Shown here: one piece after another, positions 35,352 through 44,493 of the stretch
How positions within the stretch are numbered: position 1 is the stretch's first letter
Layout: the number at the start of each line of letters is the position of its first letter
DNA from: Hyphomicrobiales bacterium
GTDB taxonomy: Bacteria; Pseudomonadota; Alphaproteobacteria; Rhizobiales; CAJQND01
Reading direction: 5' to 3'
DNA: 64,000 nucleotides
Assembly (NCBI GenBank): GCA_028285595.1
Contig: JANQOW010000075.1
Coordinates: 62,001 to 126,000, forward strand
Translations under genes and position numbers: made by a program
The notes under the pieces: generated by a model
What the model was told of the DNA's origin: nothing
The model's input: only the letters and a program-made list of their open reading frames with translations
Databases searched by the model: none

Positions 35352-37349
35352 ATGACAAACGAGACGACCGCAGCCGCGGCGGATAAGACGGAAACAGGCG
35401 CCTCCAGCGCCGATGGGGAGTTCTCCGGTCTGGCCCTATGGCTGCTGGTGGGCGGCACCCTGACCGCCGTCTTACTGGCGGTGAACCAACTCTTCAATCT
35501 GCGCATCGGTGGATATGCCATGCTGGAAGGGATGTATCTCTACATCCTTGCGGGCATCTTCCTATCCCTGAGCTTCATCTGCTTTCGTGCCTGGGGTCCG
35601 AAGTCAACGAAGGTGCCATGGTATGATTGGCTGTTGGCTGCAGTGAGCTTGCTGGCCTCAAGTTTCTTCGTCGTGACATCAAACGAGAGTCTGGATGGCG
35701 GCTGGGAGTATGCGGCTCCCGACCGGGCTGTCTGGGCGTCTGTTATACTCTATGTGCTTATCCTCGAGGCGACGCGGCGGGCCGGCGGGATGGTGCTTTT
35801 CGGCATTGTGCTGATCTTCTCTCTTTACCCGACCGTCGCCGAACACGTCCCCGACCCGTTGTCAGGGTTCACCTCGCCCTTCCTCGATGTGATCCCCTTC
35901 TTCATGATCTCGTCTGAGGCTTCGTTTGGCATCCCGATGCGGGCGTTCGGGAACCTGGTCATCGGCTTCATACTGTTCGGCGCAATACTGCAGTTCACCG
36001 GCGGTGGAAAGTTCTTCAACGATCTGGCCATGGCCATGGTCGGCCAATACCGCGGCGGAGCGGCCAAGGTCGCCATCTTTGCGTCTGGTTTCATGGGATC
36101 AATGTCCGGCTCTGTCATTTCAAACGTACTGACGACGGGCGCGGTCTCGATCCCGGCGATGAAGAAGACGGGCTTCGACCCACGCTATGCGGCGGCAACC
36201 GAGGCATGCGCCTCGACCGGTGGCGTGCTCATGCCACCGATCATGGGCGCGACGGCCTTCGTCATGGCCTCATGGCTGAGCCGGCCTTACGTTGAGATCA
36301 TGCTGGCGGCGGCCATTCCTTCCTTGCTTTATTATTTCGGACTATTCGCTCAGATCGATGCCTATTCGGCACGGCGCGGCTTGAAGGGGTTGGACCGCGC
36401 ACAGCTGCCAAGATTGCTTGCCACCTTGAAATCTGGCTGGGTTTACATCTCTGTTTTCGCGCTGCTGATCTATCTGATGGTCGCCTTCCGTTGGGAGACA
36501 ACGGCGCCATTCTATGCTGTGCTCCTGCTTCTGGTGGTGAACCAGGTGATGAAGTCTCACCGTTTCACACTGGACGGTTTCATCAGGATGATCGCCAAGG
36601 TGGGCCGGACCTTGGCCGAGCTGACGGCGGTCTTGTTAGGCGTCGGAATGATCGTTGGCGCGTTCCAGGCAACGGGGCTGACCGGGCCGCTGGCCACTGA
36701 GCTGATATTTCTTGCAGGCGATTCCATCGCAATGCTGCTTCTTATGGGCGCTCTGACCAGCTTCATATTCGGAATGGGGATGACGGTTACCGCCTGTTAC
36801 ATCTTTCTGGCGGTCGTCCTGGCACCCGCACTGGTTCAGGCCGGATTGAATGAGTTGGCCGTACACCTCTTCATTCTCTATTGGGGCATGGTCAGCTACA
36901 TAACGCCGCCAGTGGCGCTCGGGGCCTTCGCGGCGGCCTCCATGGCGGGCGCTTCTCCTATGCGCGCCGGGATTGAGGCCATGAAGCTCGGCGGGGTCAT
37001 TTACGTGGCACCATTTTTCTTCGTGCTAAACCCGGCCCTCATCGGCGAGGCGGGCACGTTCGAAGTGCTGCGGGTTCTGACTGAGGCTCTAATTGGGATC
37101 TGGTTTGTAGCAGCCTCCATCCAAGGCTTCGTTACGTTCGTTGGCGGCTTTCCAAACGGCGTCGTTGGCGGCATTGCCCGCGGCCTATTGTTGATGGCCG
37201 GCCTGCTCATCGCAGCTCCCGCGGACGGGATCATGGGTTTCAGTCACATCGCCGTCAGTGCAGCCGGTTTTCTAGTCGCCGCGATCCCCTTGGCAATTGC
37301 TTGGCGAACGGGGCGCAGCTCAGGCCAGGACGCAGCCGCCCAAAGCTGA
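35352..37349 (+). CDS. TRAP transporter fused 4TM/12TM permease
   Basis: 665 residues, very hydrophobic, about 16-18 membrane segments. The N-terminal small-subunit part (about 30-190) is fused to the DctM-like large subunit, which has GGGKFFNDLAMAMVGQYRGG, GFMGSMSGSVISNVLTTG and EACASTGGVLMPPIMGA, motifs of the TAXI-linked permeases. ATG at 35352. It ends 10 bases before the convergent urtE stop. Confidence 0.93.
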   Translation: MTNETTAAAADKTETGASSADGEFSGLALWLLVGGTLTAVLLAVNQLFNLRIGGYAMLEGMYLYILAGIFLSLSFICFRAWGPKSTKVPWYDWLLAAVSLLASSFFVVTSNESLDGGWEYAAPDRAVWASVILYVLILEATRRAGGMVLFGIVLIFSLYPTVAEHVPDPLSGFTSPFLDVIPFFMISSEASFGIPMRAFGNLVIGFILFGAILQFTGGGKFFNDLAMAMVGQYRGGAAKVAIFASGFMGSMSGSVISNVLTTGAVSIPAMKKTGFDPRYAAATEACASTGGVLMPPIMGATAFVMASWLSRPYVEIMLAAAIPSLLYYFGLFAQIDAYSARRGLKGLDRAQLPRLLATLKSGWVYISVFALLIYLMVAFRWETTAPFYAVLLLLVVNQVMKSHRFTLDGFIRMIAKVGRTLAELTAVLLGVGMIVGAFQATGLTGPLATELIFLAGDSIAMLLLMGALTSFIFGMGMTVTACYIFLAVVLAPALVQAGLNELAVHLFILYWGMVSYITPPVALGAFAAASMAGASPMRAGIEAMKLGGVIYVAPFFFVLNPALIGEAGTFEVLRVLTEALIGIWFVAASIQGFVTFVGGFPNGVVGGIARGLLLMAGLLIAAPADGIMGFSHIAVSAAGFLVAAIPLAIAWRTGRSSGQDAAAQS

Positions 37350-37359
37350 GACCGGCCCG

Positions 37360-38055
37360 TCAGATGGTGATGTGCTTAAGTATGGCGTCCCTGTCTGCCC
37401 CTTCCATCTTACCAGCCATGACGATTTCTCCCCTATCCATAACCGCAAATGTGTCGGCCAAAGCTGCTGCAAAATCAAAGTACTGCTCCACCAGGAGAAT
37501 GCTCATACCGCCCCGCTCTCTCAGCAGCCGGATCACCCTTTCGATGTCTTTGATGATGGAGGGCTGAATACCTTCCGTGGGCTCGTCAAGTATCAACAGT
37601 TTGGGCCGGGTGATCAGTGCCCGCGCGATGGCGAGCTGCTGCTGTTGCCCGCCTGACAGATCGCCGCCACGTCGCTTCTGCATCTCCTTGAGCACAGGAA
37701 ACAGATCGAACACTTCTTCCGGGATGGAGCGTTCGCGGCGAGGCCTCAAAAACAGACCGGTCTGCAGGTTCTCGCGCACGGTCAACAACGGGAATATCTC
37801 ACGCCCTTGAGGCACGTAGGCAAGCCCCTGCCTGGCGCGACCTTCGCTCGGCAGGTTTGAAATATCTTTTCCCTGCCAATTGATCTCGCCGCGCTGTGGC
37901 GTCACTTGACCGATGATCGCCCGCAGAAGGCTGGTCTTGCCCACACCGTTGCGTCCAAGAACACAGGTGACTTGGTTTTCAGGAACGTCAACGTTCACCT
38001 GCCGAAGCGCTTGGGCGGCACCATAAGAGAGATCAAGATTTGATACGCGCAACAT
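37360..38055 (-). CDS. urtE: Urea-type ABC transporter ATPase UrtE
   Basis: 231 residues. Walker A GRNGVGKTS near 34-42, signature LSGGQQQQLAIARAL near 130, Walker B LLILDEPTEGIQPSII. Replacement of the usual P-loop GPNG by GRNGVGKTS and the EGIQPSIIKDIE run are typical of UrtE. Last gene of the five-gene operon, 3 bases after urtD. Confidence 0.92.
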   Translation of the reverse strand: MLRVSNLDLSYGAAQALRQVNVDVPENQVTCVLGRNGVGKTSLLRAIIGQVTPQRGEINWQGKDISNLPSEGRARQGLAYVPQGREIFPLLTVRENLQTGLFLRPRRERSIPEEVFDLFPVLKEMQKRRGGDLSGGQQQQLAIARALITRPKLLILDEPTEGIQPSIIKDIERVIRLLRERGGMSILLVEQYFDFAAALADTFAVMDRGEIVMAGKMEGADRDAILKHITI

Positions 38056-38058
38056 ATC

Positions 38059-38808
38059 CTATCTCCCCAAATAGCTCTCAATGACCTTTTCATTCACACT
38101 GACCACATCAAGAGAGCCTTCCGCCAGCACCGATCCTTCAGCCAACACGGTGACCTTCACATCGAGATCCCGCACAAACGCCATGTCGTGCTCAACCACC
38201 ACAACTGAATGATCCTTGGCGATCTCGCGCAACAACTTGGCAGTTTGCTCGGTTTCAGAATCCGTCATCCCGGCGACAGGTTCATCGACCAACAGAACCT
38301 TTGGGTCCTGAGCCAGCAGCATTCCGATCTCCAGCCACTGCTTTTGGCCATGAGATAGAGACGATGCCAACGCCTTGCGAACGGAGGTCAGGCGAATGGT
38401 CTCCAACAGTTCGTCGGTCCGTTCGTTGCTCTCCGCAGAAGCAAACCATAAGAAACTCTCTAAGACGCCCCGAGTGCCCGCGAGCGCTAGTGACAGATTC
38501 TCTTCCACGGTTTGGTGTTCGAAAACGGTCGGCTTTTGAAACTTCCGCCCGATACCCAGTTCAGCAATCTCCGCCTCGTCGAGGTTTGTGAGATCAATCT
38601 TGCCGTCAAACCGGACATCACCCTCGTCCGGGCGAGTCTTGCCGGTTATGACGTCCATCATGGTTGTCTTCCCCGCTCCGTTGGGCCCGATAATGGCGCG
38701 CATCTCGCCCGGTTCAACAACCAAAGACAGACTGTTTAAGGCGCGAAACCCATCGAAGCTGACGGTGACCCCATCCAGATACAGGATGGAATTTGCAGCG
38801 ACGCTCAT
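38059..38808 (-). CDS. urtD: Urea-type ABC transporter ATPase UrtD
   Basis: 249 residues. Begins LYLDGVTVSFDGFRALNSLS; Walker A GPNGAGKTT near 40-48, ITGKTRPDEGDVRFDG, IGRKFQKPTVFE, and signature LSHGQKQWLEIGML, where His replaces Gly in the signature, as in UrtD. The frame extends upstream to 38985, but ATG 38808 overlapping the urtC stop by four bases (ATGA) gives the standard N-terminus. Confidence 0.93.
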   Translation of the reverse strand: MSVAANSILYLDGVTVSFDGFRALNSLSLVVEPGEMRAIIGPNGAGKTTMMDVITGKTRPDEGDVRFDGKIDLTNLDEAEIAELGIGRKFQKPTVFEHQTVEENLSLALAGTRGVLESFLWFASAESNERTDELLETIRLTSVRKALASSLSHGQKQWLEIGMLLAQDPKVLLVDEPVAGMTDSETEQTAKLLREIAKDHSVVVVEHDMAFVRDLDVKVTVLAEGSVLAEGSLDVVSVNEKVIESYLGR

Positions 38809-39953
38809 CTCGTCGACCCCTCCGTGGATGGCTTTGCCGCACGATTTGCAACCCCTGCCGCAGGGAGGCGCGGCCAATAAGACTGAACCAGGCCCACAAT
38901 GCCTCTGGGCAGGAACAAGGTGACCGCAATAAACAGCCCACCAAGCGCAAACAGCCATAGCTCCGGCAACGCCCCGGTGAACCATGTTTTGGCGAAATTG
39001 ACCAAGACCGCCCCAACGATAGGTCCGAACAAGGTACCGCGCCCTCCAACGGCAACGGCAATCACGATCTCGATGGAATTCGCCGGCGAAAACTCGCCTG
39101 GATTAATGATCCCCACTTGGGGCACATAGAGCGCACCGGCAATGCCGGCAAGGCAGGCGGAGATCACAAAGACAGCCAGTTTGTAGCGTTCCACCCGGTA
39201 ACCCAAGAAACGCACACGACTTTCAGCATCACGGATGGCCTCCAGCACCTTGCCCGCGCGGGAACGGGTTATGAGCCGGCACACCACGAAGCCAAGACCA
39301 AGAGCGAGGGCGGAGGCAGAGAACAAGGCGGCCCGGGTGCCCGGGGCCTGAAGCGAGAAGCCTAAGATGTCTTTGAAATCAGTCAGACCGTTATTTCCGC
39401 CAAAGCCCATATCGTTGCGGAAAAACGCCAACATGAGCGCGTAGGTCAGCGCCTGAGTGATAATCGAGAGATAGACCCCGGTAACGCGGGAGCGAAACGC
39501 AAACCACCCGAACACGAACGCCAGCGCGCCCGGCACCGCAACAATCATCACAGCGGCGTAGGCGAAACTGTCGAAACCCAGCCAGAACCAGGGAAGTTCC
39601 TGCCAGTTCAGGAAGACCATGAAGTCAGGTAATTCGGGATGACCATAGACGCCGCGCGAGCCAATCTGGCGCATCAAGTACATGCCCATGGCATAACCAC
39701 CCAGCGCAAAGAAGGCGCCGTGGCCCAATGACAGGATGCCGCAAAATCCCCAGATAAGATCCACGGATAATGCCAACAAGGCAAAGCACAGATACTTGCC
39801 CATCAGACCGATAGCGTACCCCGACACATGAAAATAAGAGCCTGGCGGTACCAGCAAATGCAGTGCCGGGAGGATGATGGACACAAGCACCAGTACCGCC
39901 AGGAAGCCATAACTCCAGTGATCAAGCGAACGCGAAAGTAACCGCACGATCAT
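38805..39953 (-). CDS. urtC: Urea-type ABC transporter permease UrtC
   Basis: 382 residues, about ten hydrophobic segments, branched-chain-amino-acid permease (LivM) family. Residues about 60-105 read YLCFALLALSVDLIWGFCG, LSLGHGAFFALGGYAMGMYL; the insert GVYGHPELPDFMVFLNWQELPWFW is typical of UrtC. GRGTLFGPIVGAV near 320 is the coupling region. Four-base overlaps with urtB and urtD. Confidence 0.93.
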   Translation of the reverse strand: MIVRLLSRSLDHWSYGFLAVLVLVSIILPALHLLVPPGSYFHVSGYAIGLMGKYLCFALLALSVDLIWGFCGILSLGHGAFFALGGYAMGMYLMRQIGSRGVYGHPELPDFMVFLNWQELPWFWLGFDSFAYAAVMIVAVPGALAFVFGWFAFRSRVTGVYLSIITQALTYALMLAFFRNDMGFGGNNGLTDFKDILGFSLQAPGTRAALFSASALALGLGFVVCRLITRSRAGKVLEAIRDAESRVRFLGYRVERYKLAVFVISACLAGIAGALYVPQVGIINPGEFSPANSIEIVIAVAVGGRGTLFGPIVGAVLVNFAKTWFTGALPELWLFALGGLFIAVTLFLPRGIVGLVQSYWPRLPAAGVANRAAKPSTEGSTR

Positions 39954-41548
39954 GCTTCAATCCCCCTGCCCTTGAGGGCAAATAGACCGCGCGGACGCTT
40001 CTGAATGAACAAAATGATGAACACCAAAACGAAGATCTTGGCCAACACAGCGCCGGCATAGGGTTCCAGGAATTTGTTCGCCACGCCAAGCGTCATGGCA
40101 CCCACCAAAGTGCCCCAGAGATTGCCGACGCCGCCAAACACCACCACCATGAAGCTGTCGATGATGTAGCTCTGCCCAAGGTTTGGGCTGACGTTATCGA
40201 TTTGGCTGATGGCAACCCCCGCGATGCCTGCGATGCCCGACCCCAGTCCGAAAGTGAGGGCATCTATCCATTTGGTCCGAATGCCCATGGCACCCGCCAT
40301 CTGCCTGTTCTGCACCACAGAGCGCATCTGCAAGCCGAAGCTTGTCCATCGCATAGCTGCGTAAAGGCCGGCAAAGATGAGCAGGGCAAACAAGATGATG
40401 TACAGCCGGTTCCACGTCAGCGCGAGTTGCCCAAGTTCAAATGAACCAGACATCCAACTTGGGTTGCCGACTTCCCGGTTGTTGGGTCCGAAGATGGTGC
40501 GAACGGCCTGTTGTAAAATCAGCGACACACCCCAGGTGGCCAACAGGGTCTCCAGAGGGCGGCCATAAAGGAAACGAATAACACCCCGCTCCAGGGCGAC
40601 ACCAACGCAGCCGCTGACCAGAAAGGCCAAAGGGATGGCAAACAGCAATGACCAGTCGAAAAGACCGGGAAAAGATGTGCGCAACACCTCCTGCACGGCA
40701 AAGGTGACATACGCACCCAGCATCACCATTTCGCCGTGCGCCATATTGATCACCCCCATCACGCCGAATGTGATGGCGAGCCCAATTGCAGCCAGCAGCA
40801 AGACTGACCCAAGGCTAAGACCATAAATGACATTCTGTGCGCCTGACCAAAGCGCCAGAGTGCGCTCGATTTCAGCAATTGCCTGACTTGCGGCTGCCTT
40901 TTCGGCTCCCTTGGCCCTATCTCCAAAGGCCGACAGCAGAGCGATCGCGTCTTGGTTCCCCATCTGGCGGATGGTGGAGATCGCCTCGAGCTTATCTGCC
41001 TCGCCGGCTGATCCCATAAGAGTTGAGGCCGCTCGAGCGCGTTCCATCACCGTGCGCACCTGGATATCGGTTTCAGCTGCGAGCGCCACTTCCAGGATCG
41101 GTAGAGCAGAAGCATCTCGGGAAGCAAATATGGTCTGCGCCGCCGCCAAGCGGCGCGCGGGATCGGGCGAGCGCAAGGTCAGCGTGCCTAGGGCATTCCG
41201 AATAACCTTTCTTAAGCGGTTATTGGTCTTCACACGTTTCAGCGCAGGCTTTGCAATCTCGCCCGCAGGCTCTCCGGTTACGGCCATTTGATAGCCGCCG
41301 GCTTCAGTTTTGATCACCAATCGCTTTCCCGGATTGGCCACAAAGAGCCTTCTCTGGGCAAGCGCCTCCAAAACGGTTTGTGCACGCTCATGTCCGCTCA
41401 CGGCGACTGCGTTGATTGCGCCCAATCTCTTCTTGAAACTTTTTTCCGCCAGACCCGAGAGCGCCTGCGGAAAGTCGCTGGCCGCCGAGGCGGTCAGCCC
41501 GGCAAGCAGACACAGGAGGACTAAGACAAGAGATCGGGCAAGCTTCAT
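39950..41548 (-). CDS. urtB: Urea-type ABC transporter permease UrtB
   Basis: 532 residues. A signal-like leader (MKLARSLVLVLLCLLAGLTA) and a 220-residue periplasmic alpha-helical, HEAT-like region precede a LivH-type permease of about eight segments (from about 235: NVIYGLSLGSVLLLAAIGLA, MAHGEMVMLGAY). This long N-terminal extension distinguishes UrtB from LivH. ATG 41548 is chosen; the frame runs to 41578. A large hairpin lies between it and urtA. Confidence 0.92.
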   Translation of the reverse strand: MKLARSLVLVLLCLLAGLTASAASDFPQALSGLAEKSFKKRLGAINAVAVSGHERAQTVLEALAQRRLFVANPGKRLVIKTEAGGYQMAVTGEPAGEIAKPALKRVKTNNRLRKVIRNALGTLTLRSPDPARRLAAAQTIFASRDASALPILEVALAAETDIQVRTVMERARAASTLMGSAGEADKLEAISTIRQMGNQDAIALLSAFGDRAKGAEKAAASQAIAEIERTLALWSGAQNVIYGLSLGSVLLLAAIGLAITFGVMGVINMAHGEMVMLGAYVTFAVQEVLRTSFPGLFDWSLLFAIPLAFLVSGCVGVALERGVIRFLYGRPLETLLATWGVSLILQQAVRTIFGPNNREVGNPSWMSGSFELGQLALTWNRLYIILFALLIFAGLYAAMRWTSFGLQMRSVVQNRQMAGAMGIRTKWIDALTFGLGSGIAGIAGVAISQIDNVSPNLGQSYIIDSFMVVVFGGVGNLWGTLVGAMTLGVANKFLEPYAGAVLAKIFVLVFIILFIQKRPRGLFALKGRGIEA

Positions 41549-41587
41549 GATATCGGTGAGTTGAGCAACTGTGCACATGTGGAGATT

Positions 41588-41626
41588 GGCGGCGCGGCAA
41601 TGCGGGGGGAACGATGCCGCGCCGCC
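41588..41626 (-). other. Large GC-rich hairpin between urtA and urtB
   Basis: GGCGGCGCGGCA (41588-41599) and TGCCGCGCCGCC (41615-41626) form a perfect 12-bp stem with a 15-base loop in the 108-base gap between urtA and urtB. It probably protects the 3' end of urtA mRNA or partly terminates, raising binding protein over permease. No U-run. Confidence 0.75.
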
Positions 41627-41656
41627 GTCCTCACTCAGACGCAGGAGGCCCTGCGC

Positions 41657-42961
41657 CTAGTTGCCTTGTCCGCCGCACTTACCAGTCTTCACGTTGAAGT
41701 TGCCGCAAGACAAGGGCTTTCTCCAATCGGAGATCAAATCTTTGGAGCCTGGCAGATAATCCGACCAGGCATCTCCCACGACCTGGCCTGACGTCTGCCA
41801 GACCGTTTCGAACTGACCATCCTCTTGGATTTCGCCAATCAGTACCGGTTTGGTGATGTGATGGTTGGGCATCATAGCGGAATACCCTCCCGACAGATTG
41901 GGCACCGTCACGCCGATGATCGCCTCGCCCACGGCATCAGGGTCAGTAGTGCCGGCTTTCTTCACCGCCTCAACCCACATATTGAAACCGATGAAGTGTG
42001 CTTCCATCGGATCGTTTGTTACGCGCTTTTCGTCTTTGATGAAGGCTTTCCAGTCCTGGACGAATTTGGCGTTCACCGGTGCCTCGACGCTTTGGAAGTA
42101 GTTCCAGGCCGCCAAGTGTCCGACCAGCGGAGCAGTGCTCAGGCCGGCCAGTTCTTCCTCGCCGACCGAAAAGGCCACCACCGGGATGTCTTCCGCGGAG
42201 ACCCCTTGGTTCCCCAGCTCTTTGTAGAACGGCACGTTGGCATCGCCATTGATGGTGGACACCACGGCAGTCTTTTTCCCAGCGGCGCCAAACTTCTTGA
42301 TATCCGAGACGATCGTTTGCCAATCGGAATGGCCGAACGGGGTGTAGTTGATCATGATGTCTTCTGAAGCCACGCCTTTCGACTTCAGATAAGCTTCAAG
42401 AATCTTGTTTGTGGTCCGTGGATAAACATAGTCCGTGCCAGCGAGCACCCAGCGCTTAACGCTGCCGCCTTCCTCGCTCATCAGATAATCCACGGCGGGT
42501 ATCGCCTGCTGGTTTGGCGCTGCACCCGTGTAGAAGACGTTCTTTGAGCTTTCCTCGCCTTCATACTGTACCGGGTAGAAAAGGAGACTGTTCAGCTCTT
42601 CAAACACCGGCAATACAGATTTCCGAGACACCGACGTCCAGCATCCGAAGACGGCAGAGACCTTGTCCTTCTCGATAAGGCCCCTCGCCTTCTCAGCAAA
42701 CAGCGGCCAGTTCGAGGCGGGATCCACGACCACAGGCTCAAGCTTCTTCCCAAGGAGCCCGCCCTTCTCGTTCTGCTTTTCAATCAGCATGAGCATGACG
42801 TCCTTCAGAGTGGTCTCCGAAATCGCCATGGTTCCAGACAAAGAGTGAAGAATGCCGACCTTGATGGTTTCTTCGGCAGAGACCAGCGCTGAGGATGACA
42901 GCAAAGCAGCCGCGGCGATGGTGGACTTTAGGCTGGTGCTGAGAAAGCGAGACTTAGGCAT
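41657..42961 (-). CDS. urtA: Urea-type ABC transporter substrate-binding protein UrtA
   Basis: 434 residues. A Sec signal peptide (about 1-29, cleaved after VSA) precedes ETIKVGILHSLSGTMAISE, the standard UrtA N-terminus. Further UrtA/amide-binding features are PVVVDPASNWPLFAEKAR, GCWTSVSRKSVLPVFEE, LLFYPVQYEGEESS and NVFYTGAAPNQQA. ATG 42961 with GGAG 7 bases upstream. In well-studied systems urtABCDE is under nitrogen control; no urease genes are present in the window, so short amides remain possible substrates. Confidence 0.93.
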   Translation of the reverse strand: MPKSRFLSTSLKSTIAAAALLSSSALVSAEETIKVGILHSLSGTMAISETTLKDVMLMLIEKQNEKGGLLGKKLEPVVVDPASNWPLFAEKARGLIEKDKVSAVFGCWTSVSRKSVLPVFEELNSLLFYPVQYEGEESSKNVFYTGAAPNQQAIPAVDYLMSEEGGSVKRWVLAGTDYVYPRTTNKILEAYLKSKGVASEDIMINYTPFGHSDWQTIVSDIKKFGAAGKKTAVVSTINGDANVPFYKELGNQGVSAEDIPVVAFSVGEEELAGLSTAPLVGHLAAWNYFQSVEAPVNAKFVQDWKAFIKDEKRVTNDPMEAHFIGFNMWVEAVKKAGTTDPDAVGEAIIGVTVPNLSGGYSAMMPNHHITKPVLIGEIQEDGQFETVWQTSGQVVGDAWSDYLPGSKDLISDWRKPLSCGNFNVKTGKCGGQGN

Positions 42962-42981
42962 GACGGAACTCCAAAAGTAAG

Positions 42982-43152
42982 TTGCAATGCACAACAGCGC
43001 TTCAATCGCCGTGCCAACTCACATTTTGGGAGCGAGAAAAATGTAAATAGCTGATTATAAATACTTATTTTCGACACCACCCATTGACCCAACGCAAGCC
43101 ATGCAACGAATTGCGTCCATCAAATAGGCAGAAATTTTTGCAATGCACAACA
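42982..43152. repeat. Pair of 15-bp direct repeats upstream of urtA
   Basis: TTGCAATGCACAACA occurs at 42982-42996 and again at 43138-43152, one near the urtA start and one just beyond the phaZ stop. Each contains TTGC-N3-GCA, one base short of the TTGC-N3-GCAA palindromes found upstream of the PHB depolymerase gene. The interval (42962-43168) is AT-rich and probably holds the urtA promoter. Confidence 0.5.
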
Positions 43153-43168
43153 ATTAGTCAGCCAGGTG

Positions 43169-44383
43169 CTATTCCATTGCTAGGATCATGTTGAGCACCG
43201 TCGGGCGAATTTCGTTATCCCAATGACGACCGGCAAACACACTGTAGTGCCCGGCGTTCGCCTGCATGTGATGGCGTTTTAGGTGTGGACGCAACGAGCT
43301 ACAGAGTTCGTGCGCAACCGACGTTTGGCCAAGCCCACAGATATCATCACGTCCGCCCTCTACCGTGAGCAGAGCAGTTTTTCGGATGGCCGATGGATCA
43401 ACAATGCGGCCTCGATACGTGAATTTGCCGAGCGCCAGATGAGCCTGTTGGAACACCCTGTCTATGGTCTCGATATAGAACTCTTCGGGGAGGTCCAGTA
43501 CGGCGAAATACTCATCGTAAAACGATTTGATCTTTTGGGCCTCTTGCCACTCGCCGGCGGCGAGATGGTAGTAGAGTTTGCGATGGGCCTTTTGATGCCG
43601 CTCCATGTTCATAGACATGAATGAGACCAATTGGACGAAGCCTGGATAGACCCGCCGGCCTCGTCCGGCATACCTGGCGGGCACCGTCGCGACCACGTTG
43701 TTTTCGAACCAGGAGAGTTTTTCGTGGACGGCCAGCTCATTGACCTTGGTCGGGCTTTCACGGGGGTCGATCGGTCCGGCCATCAAGGTCATAGAGAGCG
43801 GCGTTGCGGGGTGATCGTCTTCCGACATCAGCGCCACGGCTGCAAGCGCCTGAACGCAAGGTTGGCAAACAGCGAGAATATGCGCGCCAGGACCAATCTC
43901 TTCCAGAAACTTGATGAGATACGTCACATAGTCGTCCACGCCGAACTGCCCTGCGGCCAACGGCACATCTCGGGCATTGGCCCAATCCGTCAGGTACACC
44001 TCATGATCCGGCAAGAGCGAGCTTACGGTCGCGCGCAACAAGGTTGAAAAATGGCCCGAGAGAGGCGCAATCAGCAGGATTTTCGGTTGCCCGGCATCAG
44101 TTTCCTTGCGGAAATGGATGAGGTTACCAAAAGGCAAGGCGGTCACAACGTGTTCGTCTACCGAAATCCGTTCGCCTTCGCAGAGGGTCTCCGTTATGCC
44201 GAACGCAGGACGTTCATGGCTTAGCGCGAATCGGGAGACCATCTCCAGACCTGCGGCCAGATGGCGGAAACCATCTGGTGGCTTCCCCCAAAGCCTTAAC
44301 TCCATCGCCTGCTTACCAAACAGCGCCATGCTGCGCCAAGGCGCAATCATATCTTCCTGAAACTGATAGCTTTGATAGATCAT
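43169..44383 (-). CDS. phaZ: Intracellular polyhydroxybutyrate depolymerase
   Basis: 404 residues from ATG 44383 (the frame extends to 44515). PHB_depo_C-type alpha/beta hydrolase. The nucleophile is probably Cys173 in AVCQPCVQAL, the cysteine lipase-box form of intracellular PhaZ; the acid and His are in VEGGRDDICG and NAGHYSVFAGRHW. FQEDMIAPWRSMA at the N-terminus is typical. It mobilises storage polymer granules in the cytoplasm. Two TTGC-N3-GCAA palindromes upstream may bind a PhaR-type regulator. Confidence 0.93.
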   Translation of the reverse strand: MIYQSYQFQEDMIAPWRSMALFGKQAMELRLWGKPPDGFRHLAAGLEMVSRFALSHERPAFGITETLCEGERISVDEHVVTALPFGNLIHFRKETDAGQPKILLIAPLSGHFSTLLRATVSSLLPDHEVYLTDWANARDVPLAAGQFGVDDYVTYLIKFLEEIGPGAHILAVCQPCVQALAAVALMSEDDHPATPLSMTLMAGPIDPRESPTKVNELAVHEKLSWFENNVVATVPARYAGRGRRVYPGFVQLVSFMSMNMERHQKAHRKLYYHLAAGEWQEAQKIKSFYDEYFAVLDLPEEFYIETIDRVFQQAHLALGKFTYRGRIVDPSAIRKTALLTVEGGRDDICGLGQTSVAHELCSSLRPHLKRHHMQANAGHYSVFAGRHWDNEIRPTVLNMILAME

Positions 44384-44408
44384 CAGACGGTCCTGCCCGC
44401 AGTATATG

Positions 44409-44449
44409 TTGCGCCGCAATAAAGACAAGGTTAATCTATTGCATCGCAA
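44409..44449. promoter_or_regulatory. Two TTGC-N3-GCAA palindromes upstream of phaZ
   Basis: TTGCGCCGCAA at 44409-44419 and TTGCATCGCAA at 44439-44449 are spaced exactly 30 bases centre to centre, about three helical turns, between the divergent phaZ (start 44383) and GST (start 44494) genes. PhaR regulators of PHB metabolism in alphaproteobacteria bind TGC/GCA-type dyads, so these are candidate PhaR boxes. Confidence 0.6.
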
Positions 44450-44493
44450 CAAAGAGTATGAGTGACAAGTCACATCATCAGATCGGACGGAGA

